A stretch of DNA of 64,000 bases, taken from the NCBI RefSeq assembly GCF_029227915.1, contig NC_079885.1, positions 22,693,001 through 22,757,000 of the forward strand, read 5' to 3'. This document shows, piece by piece, positions 12,871 through 24,564 of this stretch. The first letter of the stretch is position 1; each line of letters starts with the position of its first letter. The notes under the pieces are model-generated. The model did not search any database. It was not told the DNA's origin and saw nothing but the letters and a program-made list of their open reading frames with translations. The stretch comes from Hydractinia symbiolongicarpus (lineage: Eukaryota; Cnidaria; Hydrozoa; Anthoathecata; Hydractiniidae). Position numbers and translations under genes: made by a program.

Positions 12871-12950
12871 GTGATGACTGTTTATTTTTCTTTCCAAGGA
12901 AAACGATTTTGTTAGATGTGATGACTGTTTATTTTTCTTTCCAAGGAAAA
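12871..12950. repeat. Two-copy tandem repeat, 47-bp period
   Basis: The block GTGATGACTGTTTATTTTTC followed by TTTCCAAGGAAAA occurs at 12871 and again at 12918. No coding frame. The rest of 12270-13589 shows nothing I can name. Confidence 0.8.
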
Positions 12951-13589
12951 CATCCAAACCACATGACATTAATTCAAGATGTAGCATGTCAGAACATGTT
13001 TAAATGTGTGGGCAAGAGTGATTGAGTTGAGTGTTTGTTTAATCGCTATCTAATGCTTATTTACATTTCTAAAAGTTGGCTCTCCTCCACGTGTTTATTA
13101 GTAAAGTTGCAATGTTAAAGTATATTAGTAATAACCATAAAGAAGGAGAGTTACGTAATGAAGCATGTCTAGCAAATGATGATGTTATTAGTAGAAAAGC
13201 ATATGATGTTCTGAGAAGAAAGCGATACTAACAAATATGTAGATGTAGCAACGGTTATATTAATATGATAAACTTTTTTTCATCCTTGCTAGTGTTTTGC
13301 TATTTTTTGTGTCTGTAGCTATATTTATGATAACATGCATCATATTTTTAGTTTAGGCTTACACGAAATTTGCGAAAGCTGTTTGCATAAGTATGCATCT
13401 CATTAAGATTTTAGCTCGATTTCGAAACTATAATGGCGTTTTTTATTTAAGCGTAAAAATGCTATTTCTCGTTAAGCCGGAATAAGTTACCTCATATTTT
13501 AAACAAGAGCTACCATTTTGCTTACCTTCGGATATGTAAATTTACTTCTTTTTTTCGATCTAATATTTTATACAGAAAGGCTTGTTTAT

Positions 13590-14610
13590 CAAGTAGGCGT
13601 TGAAGAAATTCCTGCATGGAAAATTATATTTCTGTATGTTAACCCTATTCGGTCCGGGGTTTTTCGAACATATTATGACCGGGGGGGGGCGGATTCCGCC
13701 CCCCCTTAATAACTTTTCATAGGGTTGTTCAAATTGAATCAAACTTGGCACACTTATAGTACGTCATAAAAGGAACAAAATGGCGCCAAAAAAAATTTAC
13801 TTGCGTCAGCACATTTTCTGTGACGTCATCAAAAGCTTGAAAATTGTTAAAAATGCCACTATCTGCTTAAGATATAATTACTTTTGTTCTAGAGCGAATT
13901 TTTACATTCTGTTTGGAGTTTCTGAAAGCTAAATAAAAGTTATTTAACATATCTTCCGGTTTTTACATGGATCGGATGAAAAATTGCCAAAAATTGCCCG
14001 AAAATCCGTTTTTTTCCGATTTTCGGGTAAAATCCGACAAAATCGGGAAATCGGATTAGTCACGGGTTCAAATTATTCAAAATGATTCTTCTTGATGAAA
14101 CAAAGTTGTGTTGCAAGTTTCAAGTTCTAAGGATAATCCTAACAGGAGTTATTATATTTTCCCCATTATAAGGACTTCATAGAGATTTTTAGGGGTAGTT
14201 TCGAGTAATGGCCAATATCAAAGCCTCTGAAAGGTATGGGACCTAAAAAATTAGCATGCAGGTGTCTAATAGATAAATGTTGAAACTCAGTAGGTATCAT
14301 AGCCATATAACAAAGCAATCAGGAGTTATTAAAAAAAAACCGTCAGGGGGGGCGGAATCCGCCCCCCCCCCCGGACCGAATAGGGTTAAAGAAGATAAAA
14401 AGTTGTTTCTCAAGTCTCTTGGATTTTTAAAAAAATTTTTTTTTTCGTTCTTGAGATATTTAGCTTAAAAGATTTCCATCTGACCTTATGATATCATCAT
14501 TAATGATGTCATAAGGTAGTAAGCATAAATTAATATTTGCATTATCTTGCAAATTTACAAAATATCAAAAACCTGACCTGTTTTTGATATCTTTCAATGC
14601 AGGAATTCCG
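13590..14610. repeat. Old interspersed repeat split by a MITE insertion
   Basis: Sequence on either side of the MITE (13602-13639, starting ATTCCTGCATGG, and 14390-14520, starting AGAAGATAAAAAGTTGTTTC) is contiguous in related copies at about 41480-41640 (+) and 45600-45745 (-). The family is non-coding and partly palindromic, with a TGATATCATCATTAATGATG stretch. Confidence 0.6.
13640..14389. mobile_element. piggyBac-type MITE, 750 bp
   Basis: Perfect 19-bp ends TTAACCCTATTCGGTCCGG at 13640-13658 and the reverse complement at 14371-14389. TTAA at each outer edge plus a CCCT start matches the piggyBac target site and terminus. Subterminal G/C runs with GGCGGATTCCGCC and GGCGGAATCCGCC extend the terminal inverted repeat. 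No transposase is encoded, so it is non-autonomous. Two 5'-truncated relatives lie at 32447-32943 and 34511-35007. Confidence 0.85.
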
Positions 14611-15155
14611 TGCGTAAAACATGTATGTTTTTTGTAAGAATAACAAAATTATATGGAAACGAGGTTGCCTTTTAAATTACGCTCCTCTGCTTTTTAGGAG
14701 AAAAATACATCAACTTCCACAAAGGCTTCTTTTTTCGACTTGATTTCTTTTGTACGGAAGCTTCTAGAGAGTGTTCTGTTGTTTATATTTTTACCTACTA
14801 AAAGCACGTGCGTAGCCATTGTTCTCGATGCAAAATCACAACATTACGTTGCACGAAGAATCGTTCATTGACGTCATTTGACTTATAATATTTTCATAAG
14901 ATACTTCAATGTAAAAGTTCACAAGAATAAAATTTTACCATTCCTAAGAAAAACACGTTTTAACGATAGAAAACTTAATGTCAGTTTTCTACGAAACAAG
15001 GTGTAATTAATTTTGCGTTTGTGCACAAAAAATTTATCGCAGTGCAAACAAACAGCAACAAAAACAAACAACAACAACAACGTTCTGTGAAAAAAAAACT
15101 TTAATATTTTAGTTGTATTTCATACTGCTCTTCCTGTTTTTTAGAGAAGCGAAAA

Positions 15156-18100
15156 ATGTACAATCAAGGAGCTTCACCGGCAACGGTTTTGATCCAAAGG
15201 CCTCCACCCAGTGTCAATGAAAAAGCGTTAAAAATCATTGGTACGTTGGCGTTCTTAAATGTTGGTAGATAATTCTCTCTTTATTAGTCAGGGTGTAATT
15301 TAGTTTTCTCAGAAGCCGTTAAACGTTTTTTCCCAATTGAAATTTGCCCTGCATGTTCCAATTAAAGTTATATTTACTCCAAAATATGGGTTTTTTTAAG
15401 CCATTTGATAGAATTTATTATTAAAAGAAACGCCCTTTTATTTTTTAATAGCCCCTCCATCCTTCTTCTTGATATGGAATCTTTAAGTTTATTGAGAGAC
15501 GAGTATCCAGCATTTAAAGTACAGCTACTGTCTAACATTCTGCAGCGTAGCCATGTCTTATTGAATTATAAAATTCCTCACTAGTTTTGTTATAAACAGA
15601 GTGCTTTGGTGAAAACAACTTTGAGAACATCAGAACATAAAAACCTGTTTAAAATAAGACCATCCAGTAGATGCAATGTAAGGCACCCTAATCAGTAAAT
15701 AGTTTTTGCTTTACATTTACCAATAAATTAAATATTTCCGATATGTAATCAGTAAAATCAAAAAATTTATACATTAGGTATTATCCAGCTACTTGTGGGA
15801 ATCGCAGCGGTGGCTATTGGTATTACAATGTCTACAATCAATACTTCGTACTGGCTTGTCAACATGCGGAGCGGAATTTGGATCGGTGTATGGATTATCA
15901 TAGCCGGAATACTTTGCATTAGCATCACATCATCTTCTCACAACAATTGTTTGATTGGCACAGCTATGTTTTTCAACATCATCGCGATTATTGGAGCAGT
16001 GGTGGATGGTATACTATTTGCAATTGCTTTATGGTGAATAAACTTTCAGTATTTTTCTGTTTAGTAAATTGTTAGTAGACCATGTGGAAATCTCATTTAG
16101 GAGTTGCCTTTCTCCACAGTGTTGCCGAATGTGGTTTGAGAAAAGACAGTGCTGATTTTTTTCAGCCTTAGCAAACAGCAATGTCCGAAATGGTAACATT
16201 ATGAAGTAATTGCGGAGAAACCATTTAAAAACTAAATTCAGGAAAAACACATGTTCTCAGAAATCACGACTTTATAGCAAAACTGTTTATATCTGCCAAG
16301 CCATTCAAAAGTTACTAAAGGTGGCATCATTCATCCCTTTTATAAGAATAATTGGTACGCAGAAAGTCCAGCAAAAATAGGGTTAAGATTGATCACTAGC
16401 ACCTTTTGCATGAAGAAGGGTAGTCAGCATATGTTTGACCAAAACCCCCTTAGCGACTCCTCTATCCATGAGGCCCCAAGCTGTAGAACCGCACCCATTT
16501 TGGTTTGACCCCATGGGTTAGATCATTTTGTTGAATAAAATCTAAATTTATTATTACTAAAATTGTTTACCCAGGATAAGCTCTTCAGTTCCTATCAACG
16601 AGGATCCTGTCAAGGGAGTCCTAGTCCATTTAAAGGTCCCATTTAAACTACGAAGTCGTGCAAGCACAGAAATCGCTCAACTAGACAAAAGATATCAATC
16701 CTATTCTCATGCTGAACGTTCAGCAGAAAAGATGGATTCACACTTCCGTGGTATCGGGGTTTGAACCCAAGACCTCCTGTATTGCAAGCGAACAGTCTAC
16801 CAGAAGGCTACCAGTTTGATTTTTTAGTACTCTGTCAATTGGACTACCACTATGCAGATGATAGATTTAAGAAAGAGAAGGAACAATGCGGAGAATGAAA
16901 GACTTAGAAACAATTAAACGTATGGAGTTTGTACTTTATATTTTTAGGTATTTCACTAACTGCGAAACTTACAGCTACTCTTACTACTACTACTACTACT
17001 ACCGCAGCTACAGTACAGCGTGCAGGTCGGTAACAGGTGCTATCTTTTTTGGCGTACTTCTTGGACTTATGGTGTTGGAGTTTTTCCTTGGGTTAGCCGC
17101 TTCCATATACTGCTGCAGTGGCTGTTGTGGCGGTCAAAGTTCTCAAGGTATTGTTTTTTGACGACGCATTCAGGGTCTCTTGACCGATGACGATGATGGA
17201 TAATACTCTCTAATGATACTAGGTTTTAGTTCAATTTTTTACTGATGTTTTAAAATAACATTCACCATCCGTAACTAGTCCATCACAAAATATTCTTCTC
17301 TATAATAATAGCCGTCGTCTGTCTGTTTGTCTGTCTGTCTGTTATGGAAACACGAAATGCGGTGTTTAAAGGACGGGCTATCCTGTGGATTTTTCCACGG
17401 ATTAATGACTACTCTATTTAGTAATAACCGTTTTCTGTCTGTCTCTGCACAAAATAGTACCTCAAGTAGCGGGACACACGAAATGCGGTAAATAAAGGAC
17501 AGACAAACCCTTGGATTTATCCACGGACCACCGACTAGTCTAGTATAATAGCCCTTCTTTTTTACGTAGGCACACGACAACAGCCGACATGAACGCCGAT
17601 GTGTTAAATAATTAGGCAGGAAATAGCATATCACGACGGTTATTTTTTCTGACGTAAAAAAATTGGATTATAAAGACTGGTATAACAACATTCTCGACCC
17701 CAGAGCTTTTTCAAATAAATCTCGAAGTTTTATATTTAAGAGGTCCGTGGACGACAACAGTATAACAGCTTAAATTTTGATTTTGCCAATACAAGATTAT
17801 AATTTCTTAAACATTTAAACATATTTACATTTTTTGTTAATGCTGTCGTTACCATCGCAATAGTGTATTGTACCATTAATACATCTAATATTTTTAAATT
17901 TCTCTACTAAGGAGTCGTTATTCACCAACAAACACCTAACTACGTTGTCAGCACTTCTGGACAAACTATGTATCCTGGACAACAGCAACCTGTCTCTAAT
18001 CCTTATCCGTATAACACGGCATATCAACCGACGTCTCCGCAGTATGTCGGTGCTACATATACCAATCAAGGTGGAAACACTAACGTGGCATACTCCACTG

Positions 18101-18183
18101 AAAAAACTAGTCTGTTGCAGGGACATCAAGGAGGACCTGCGTATCAGCAGCAATATCAAGAAGCGCCGCCATCATATAGTTAG
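15156..18183 (+). CDS. Four-transmembrane MS4A/CD20-like membrane protein, 270 aa, 4 exons
   Basis: Exons 15156-15240, 15778-16033, 16948-17147 and 17912-18183 join in one frame (phases 1, 2, 1) to 270 residues, ending TAG. An acceptor (TTTTTTAG) just before the ATG implies a 5' UTR intron. The N-terminus has a Pro-rich segment followed by ALKIIGIIQLLVGI, the typical TM1 entry of MS4A-like proteins. TM1-TM3 lie in exon 2. Exon 3 begins with a (TAC)n-encoded Tyr run and carries TM4 followed by CCSGCCGG, a possible palmitoylation site. The cytoplasmic tail is rich in Gln, Pro and Tyr and ends APPSYS, a PPxY-type motif that could bind WW domains. MS4A is favoured over MARVEL-type proteins by the TM1 pattern, but the family call is tentative. 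A poly(A) signal lies at 18497. Confidence 0.8.
16749..16813 (-). tRNA. tRNA-like fragment, probably a SINE head or tRNA pseudogene
   Basis: On the minus strand the T arm is intact (TTGGG, loop TTCAAAC, CCCGA, including box B GGTTCAAACCC). The 7-bp acceptor stem pairs 6 of 7 (TGGTAGC with GATACCA), and the anticodon-loop-like CTTGCAA reads TGC (Ala). At 65 nt it is short, with a poor D arm and anticodon stem. It lies inside intron 2 of the four-TM gene. A tRNA-derived SINE, with its body running towards about 16430, fits better than a working tRNA. Confidence 0.45.
17298..17550. repeat. Tandem GTCTGTCTGT / CACGAAATGCGGT repeat units
   Basis: Two adjacent ~115-125 bp units share TATAATAATAGCC, a (GTCT)n run, CACGAAATGCGGT, AAAGGAC and GGATTTTTCCACGGA, followed by a partial third unit. 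An inverted relative lies at 30309-30475 and a fragment at about 12075. This is a dispersed non-coding family in intron 3 of the four-TM gene. Confidence 0.75.
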
Positions 18184-18496
18184 GGGTAATCGTTAACTTT
18201 TGTTACAGAGAAGAGATCGAAGAAAGAAAAGTGGAAAGTTAACTTTTTTAAGTATTGTTTTTTGTTATGTGGTAGCGATAATTAGATTTAGTTCTAGAAA
18301 ACTTATAGATTTATTACATTGATCCTAAAAACATTTGTACTTTGACATGGATTTAAATTGTGTTGTTGTGGAATAGAATTTATTTGTTTGTTTTTTCTGG
18401 TAGGTTCCATATATAGGCAAAGATTATTGTGCTTTCGTGCTGCACAAGGCAAAATATAATGCGAAATCTTCGACATTTTTTTTGAGTACATTGAAA

Positions 18497-18502
18497 AATA
18501 AA
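18497..18502 (+). terminator. Poly(A) signal AATAAA of the four-TM gene
   Basis: AATAAA 314 bp after the stop codon. The DNA from 18503 to about 19980 holds a poly(A) stretch at 18650 but no gene I can support. Confidence 0.55.
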
Positions 18503-20005
18503 TGTGTATTTTTTATTGTGCTACCATTGTCCTCATTTCAAAATTACTATCTAACGAAGTAGTACCAATCTTCTTATTTCAAATTCAAAGCTTACCTGTC
18601 GGACAAAAAACAACCCCCCAAAAATATTATTCCACTTCTCCCCCCCCTCAAAAAAAAAAAAAAAAGTTGCCTTTTTCCCTTCGACTTAAAGCAAACCAAT
18701 GTTCAATTTTTAGCGCGTTTTTCATGCATCCTGTCTAGCGGATACTGCTCTAAACATACTCTTTTTCAGAAGCGAATAAAATATCTCTCGTAACAGAAAC
18801 CTTGTGTAGCGGAAAGCTTATAACAAGAAAGTCTCTCTAGCAGAGGTCAGTTTAAGGTGTTACCTTAAATTATTCCCTACAAATGACATAAGTCATATGT
18901 TTGCAAGATGTCTGTTTATTTTACTTAAAGCGATATTCTATGATGTCAAAATATCATGTCTGTGCTAAGACAGACAAACCTCAATGTCTTTTATGAAGAC
19001 TTAAGTCTGTTTTACACATTACAATATATTGTCTTGAGATACTTTTTGTTTATTTCGACACAGACACCACAAAGAGTTTTTTAGCGATATAATCCAGTTG
19101 AGTGAGAACTTCTGTGCAGCGGAGAGGTCTACTGAGAGAGGTTTCGATTTATATTTCATATATTTTTTTCGGGAAACCGGTTGATACAATGAATATTTGA
19201 ATTTTCAATCCTTATTTTTCGTGATATTGCTTTAACAAGACGGGATATCGAGAGGTATATTCTCTTTTTCCATCGAAGACTGAAGACAAGTAAAGTAGAG
19301 AAAGAGAAGGCGGACAAGAAGATCTATCTGGAGTGAGACGAGGCACTTCGATCATACAAGCGCGATTGCGCTAGCTTGAAATTGTGGTTTCCCCACTTTT
19401 TTTGTGTACGGTATACTTTTAATACACAACATGTAACCGTGGCAAGGGTTTATTACAAAAACTTCACGCGTTCAGTACCATTTTATGCTGAGAGTGAAAA
19501 TGTGTAGCAATCTCGTTCCCAAAGCTTCTTTTTTGGTTTCTAGATATGCGTGCTGGTGCGAAAGAACTACCCACATATCAGAAAGCGGATAAAGTCCTGG
19601 GGACGAGATTAAATGAGTGGTTCTTGAGCTTTATTTATATATTTTGTAGTCGAGAGGAAGAGAGCAGAACATAACATTTTCTAATTTTTGCTTAACTAAG
19701 AATTCCAGTATAATTTTTCTTACCCACCAGAATATCTTGAATTTGAATTTTAGGGATTTGCTCTGACATTTGTTTGCGTTTCAGCTTTCCTTTGACTTAA
19801 TTTGATATCCTCGAAGAAATCTTAGTTAACTAGGCTACCTATTGCTACAAATTGAAACAGATAAAGGGACAAATTCTGCATTTATTGATAAAAAGCAATC
19901 AAATTCCAGTACGTACTTTATTCGTAGTAACTTTCGAGAAACAAAAGAAACTCTATATTCTGCGACCTCGATCCCAGGGCCCGTGTAGCGCGTTTTTTGC
20001 TATAG

Positions 20006-20800
20006 ATGAAACGTACGATGGCCCCTATAGCTCACGTTTCTTCCAATTTAAAAACAGTTCTCTACTATGTTCCAAACAGTTCTCTTCTGTATTCTCACAC
20101 TTCTCTTCTGCATTTTGACACTTCTCTTCAAACTTGGCTAACAGGTGCTCAATTTACGAATAAAAATGTTGTTATTAAAACATTGTAGCAGGTCTCGAAG
20201 CATGTGGATGAATAAAATAACACGAATCATTTCAGATCAGTAGCAAAGTAATTAATTTTATTTATCAAGAGACACAATAAATGACAAAATAGATGGCTAC
20301 CGAGAGTCCTCAAAATCATGGTGGTGTCAACCAAGCAAAGCACACGTCCTTTCAAAAATGTCAGGCTAGGATTTTAGATTAAAACAATACGTATTTTGTT
20401 TAGAACAATAAAGAAATAATGGCCAGCCTGGTAAAATTTTGGTATTCTTAACGTGCGTATTAAAAATGATATAAACGAATGCCTTAAACGGATACGTCAT
20501 TTATTCACTCTCGTCTCCCTAATATATGAAAAACGCAAAAAACCTGGAAGTGACGGGTCGGTCATTAATTCAAAAAACGTGAGTTAGCGAAATCTAGCTC
20601 AATCAATATTCCGGACCGGAATTGGGTCTGGGAATTTTTTGAGTTCATGGAAGAAAAGTGTTTCGAACGGAAGAGAAGATTTCAGAGGAAAGAAGAGAAG
20701 TGTTTTAACTAAGAAGAGAAGTGTTTTGACTAAGAAGAGAAGTGTTTTTATTAAGAAGAGAAGTGAGCCATAAGGGCCATCGTAGAAACGCATGCGCCTA
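20006..20800. repeat. Foldback repeat with ~22-bp AAGAAGAGAAGTGTTTT arrays
   Basis: The left arm (20006-20120) contains ACGATGGCCCCTATAGCTCA and several CACTTCTCTTC motifs. The right arm (about 20640-20800) is its reverse complement: four or more AAGAAGAGAAGTG units of about 22 bp, then TGAGCCATAAGGGCCATCGT. The arms enclose unrelated A/T-rich DNA. The element ends about 290 bp before the carboxypeptidase ATG. Confidence 0.65.
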
Positions 20801-21090
20801 CTAAAACCCTGAAAATTACTTTTCTTCCTCTGTTATTTGTAGAGTTATTTGAACTTGCGAGAAAATTACCCGAGATTGTTTATACGCGCGAAAAATATAT
20901 ATGCCAACGCAAGTGGGGGACAAGCGGAGGGTAACAGTATAAGCGTATCACGTGATCCGTTTGTTTATAAACAGCAAGTATTAAGCCATAGCCTAAGGCA
21001 ACATCGCCATTCCATCAGTCGGCAAGCAAGCGACTGTCACAAGACACATGACCAGTGACTACTTTCTGTTTTTATTGAAGAGAAGAAACA

Positions 21091-22419
21091 ATGTATTCTG
21101 TTTACTTTCTTACTTTTGCTTCGTTGTTTTTTTGCTTCGTAAGTTATACTGATTCTGCTGCTTCATTTAATAATAAAAACAGTCAAATTCCTGATGAAAA
21201 GTGGGGTTATCAAACTGTCCGTGAAAATGCTCACATGTTTTGGTGGTTATATGGGGCAGAAGATAAGGAGAGAAGGTTAGACCTTCCCCTTGTGCTGTGG
21301 CTTCAAGGGGGGCCTGGTGGATCTGGTGTTGGGTTTGGTAACTTTGCAGAGCTTGGACCGTTAGACATAAATCTAAAACCAAGAAATACAACATGGCTAA
21401 AAAAAGCGAATCTTCTCTTTGTCGATAACCCAGTAGGTGCCGGATTTAGTTATGTTACTAACCCTAGTGCTTACACAAGAAATGTGAGTCAAATAGCCGA
21501 TGATCTTTTTGTTCTTCTATCACAATTTATGACAACATTGCCAGTGTTTAAGACAATTCCATTTTACATATTTTGTGAGTCCTATGGTGGCAAAATGACA
21601 GCTTATTTTGGACAAAAGCTTTATCAAGCTATACAGCAAGGACAAATCCAGGTTAATTTTAAAGGGGTTGCATTGGGTGATTCATGGATATCTGCTGTTG
21701 ATTCTGTGATAACATGGGCACCCTATCTTTATCAATACAACTTATTGGATGAAAGAGATTTTCAGCAAGTAATGAATATATCTAAGAAAACTGTACAAGC
21801 TGTAAATGATGGAAGATATCTAGAGGCAACGCATTTATGGTCTGTAACTGAAAGTATGATTGATAAATTTACAGATAGTGTCAATGTTTATAACGTACTG
21901 CAACATCATGCACCTCCATTTCCCAGGCAGTCATCAAGAAGACTGCAACGTTTATATGAGCAACATGTTGGTATATACTACAAACAAAGTTTAGCAGATT
22001 TAATGAATGGACCAATCAGGGAGAAGTTGCAAATTATTCCTAACAACGTGAAGTGGGGAGCCCAATCAGGTGATGTTTTCTCGTATCAGTCAGAAGATTT
22101 CATGAAACCTGTTATTAAATCTGTCGATCAACTTATCAATTATGGTTTAAAAGTTGTTGTGTTTCAAGGCCAACTTGATATGATTTGCGACACACCAGGT
22201 GCTGAACTATGGATCAAAAAACTTACATGGCCTGGTCTCAATAATTTTTTAAATGCAAGACGCACGCCTCTTTATGTTGAAGGGAAAGGGCAGCAAACAC
22301 AAGCATTCCTAAAATCGTATGAAAACTTTAGTCTTTATTATATTATGAATGCTGGTCATATGGTACCAACTGATAATGGTGAAATGGCTTTACAAATGTT
22401 GAGTCAGATAATAGAATAA
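21091..22419 (+). CDS. SCPEP1: Serine carboxypeptidase, SCPEP1-like (peptidase S10), 442 aa
   Basis: Single-exon ORF from ATG (context AAACAATG) to TAA. Residues 1-23 form a hydrophobic signal peptide, so the protein should enter the secretory/lysosomal route. S10 hallmarks are in order: WLQGGPGGSG (about 70-79, oxyanion/substrate loop), VDNPVGAGFSY (111-121), the nucleophile elbow CESYGGK with Ser164, Asp363 in GQLDMICDTPGA, and His423 in NAGHMVP. Length is close to the ~450 residues usual for retinoid-inducible serine carboxypeptidase. Three sequons (NTT, NVS, NFS) suggest glycosylation. It hydrolyses C-terminal residues from peptides; its physiological substrate is unknown. The lack of introns contrasts with AGXT2 in the same window. 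SCPEP1 subfamily is preferred over cathepsin A because the sequence is contiguous and short. Confidence 0.93.
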   Translation: MYSVYFLTFASLFFCFVSYTDSAASFNNKNSQIPDEKWGYQTVRENAHMFWWLYGAEDKERRLDLPLVLWLQGGPGGSGVGFGNFAELGPLDINLKPRNTTWLKKANLLFVDNPVGAGFSYVTNPSAYTRNVSQIADDLFVLLSQFMTTLPVFKTIPFYIFCESYGGKMTAYFGQKLYQAIQQGQIQVNFKGVALGDSWISAVDSVITWAPYLYQYNLLDERDFQQVMNISKKTVQAVNDGRYLEATHLWSVTESMIDKFTDSVNVYNVLQHHAPPFPRQSSRRLQRLYEQHVGIYYKQSLADLMNGPIREKLQIIPNNVKWGAQSGDVFSYQSEDFMKPVIKSVDQLINYGLKVVVFQGQLDMICDTPGAELWIKKLTWPGLNNFLNARRTPLYVEGKGQQTQAFLKSYENFSLYYIMNAGHMVPTDNGEMALQMLSQIIE

Positions 22420-23649
22420 CATTTTTTTGTCTTTGTGTTTAATTTGTTGTTGCATGTTAGTTCTTGTATATGTTTTAATGTGCACATTTTTTACAATTCT
22501 TGCCAAAAAAAGTTTTTTTATCTATAAATATTACCTACATCTCATACAAAAGCGGTCCATGTATGCTTTGTTGGCATAACTTTTGCTTTTAGTGATGTCA
22601 TTAAACCTTGTACGATTGACGTGCATGACACAAGACTTATAAAAATCATCCCTGAAATAATTATTGTGTGCAATCATTTTTGGTTATATCTGTGTTTTTA
22701 ATGACAATTTACATTTTCAAAGGGTAACTATTTTGTTTCTGTTTTTCATTTACTTGAGCTTCAGGAAATTTGAAGTAAAATTTTTGAATGATATTTTTTA
22801 TTTATTTAGGCCTAATTTAGTAAGTTTGGTGAGAATCAAGAAATAAATATGGCACATTCTTTTTACTGATATACACTGCTTAATTGGTATGTAACTGCAT
22901 AATTTCGCATAGTTTTAAACTTGTGAAAACTACAAAAGTTAAATTTTTTGTAGTGCGTAAACGGGTGTTTATTGGAAAAAGTATTAATGCCCTCGGCCGT
23001 GTTTGGATTTCATTTTCAGGTTTTAAAGTGGTTAGACTATTTCAAGGAATAATTATAATTAAGTACTGATAAAAGTAATATATCTAAAAAAATGCGAAAT
23101 AGTGCCTTTATGATGGGCGTACCATTAATAATGATACAATGGTGAGGTAGCATCAGCATGATGAATATACAATGGTGGTGTAACAGCAGCCTAAGATTTT
23201 TTTAAAAATTGTTTCCACAAGTTACATCTGTATGATGAATAAAAGTATTAGGTACCACTGGGTAATGTCTTAAGGTTATTAACAAAAGTATGCCAGGCAA
23301 AGTATTTTAATGAGTCAATAAGGGGCAAAATTTGCAAACATTTTATATTCTCGTGTCAAAAAATAAATAAAAATGAATGACTGTTTTTGCTATGATGTTG
23401 TAACAATAGATGTTTTTATTTTAACCAAAGTTGTTGCAAGTTTTTTTAAATTGCATTTACTTGACCCTGGGAACGGTCCAAAACATGCTAACGTCGCCTA
23501 TTTTTTTACGAAACGATTCAGCTGGTGTTTAGAGCTTGTATAGTGTAAATTGATCCCCTCAGATGTGTAGCAATTTTGTGTCTTGTAAATTTTTTCTCCA
23601 AGTTACTAAATTTTTGATACAAAATCGGTAAATCCTTTAAAAGGCGTCA
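22420..23649. other. Non-coding A/T-rich DNA downstream of the carboxypeptidase
   Basis: 3' UTR and spacer. An AATAAA at 22842 could be a distal poly(A) signal. I see no gene here. Confidence 0.6.
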
Positions 23650-23969
23650 TAAGGCCGTTTTACATTACAAAAATATTTTGCTGACAGTATATTCCAGCAA
23701 TATATGGCTGGCAATATACTGTCAGATGAAAATTTGTGATTTGAAGCAAAAGAAATTCCTCTGCTATATTTTTAATTCAAACTCAGTTTAAATTAAAAAG
23801 TATTGCAGGATATTGCGAACATTTGCGTCAAATTTTTTCAACAATATCAGAGCAAAAGAAATGTGATTATAATTGCAGGTCGTTTTCACATTACATTAAT
23901 GTGGAAATATTCTGCGTTTCTATATAACATATTACTGGCAATATAATGCGGTAATTTGAAACGGCCTTA
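23650..23969. mobile_element. Short TIR element (MITE), 320 bp
   Basis: The ends TAAGGCCGTTTTACATTAC (23650-23668) and GTAATTTGAAACGGCCTTA (23951-23969) are inverted with two mismatches. The element contains GCAATATA motifs on both sides and no ORF. Flanking TA dinucleotides could be the target duplication. Confidence 0.7.
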
Positions 23970-24564
23970 ACCGTAGGGATGAATATATATTCTCAAGAGA
24001 GTAAGTTTTACAGCCGAATATTTTACGAGTATTATGATACTTTTCTACATTAAATTGCTCATTGTCTGTTTTTGTGAGCCGGAAATGGCAGCTGCAAGTA
24101 GCGACGGGTGAACTGGCGTGGATTCTCAACTAGCTTACGACTAGTCTAAAATAAACATTCGACCCCCGGTTGACACAAGATAACACGAATGATAGGAAAT
24201 AAGAAGCACATGGATTAAAAATTCCAATATTTTTCCCGTTACTAGGGGTAAATTTTGCATTTTAATTCACATGGATAGATATATAATTTTACAGAACTTC
24301 TAATAAGAGTAATTAAGTTTCAAAGTCAATTAGCATTTCAAAAAAATCAGCTGAAAGCGTCACATTTGGATGGTTTAATGTTATCTAATTTTTACATTAG
24401 TTACAAGCAAAGCAATGCTTGATGATGTAAAAGATCAATACGAGGCTGACTTAATATTTTTCTGTTCAATTTTTTTCTCCATGTAAACATAACACAAATG
24501 AGGTCAGGAGACTTCGATTTAAACAGTATTAACCGTATTAAAATACACAGACTTTAGTAACATT

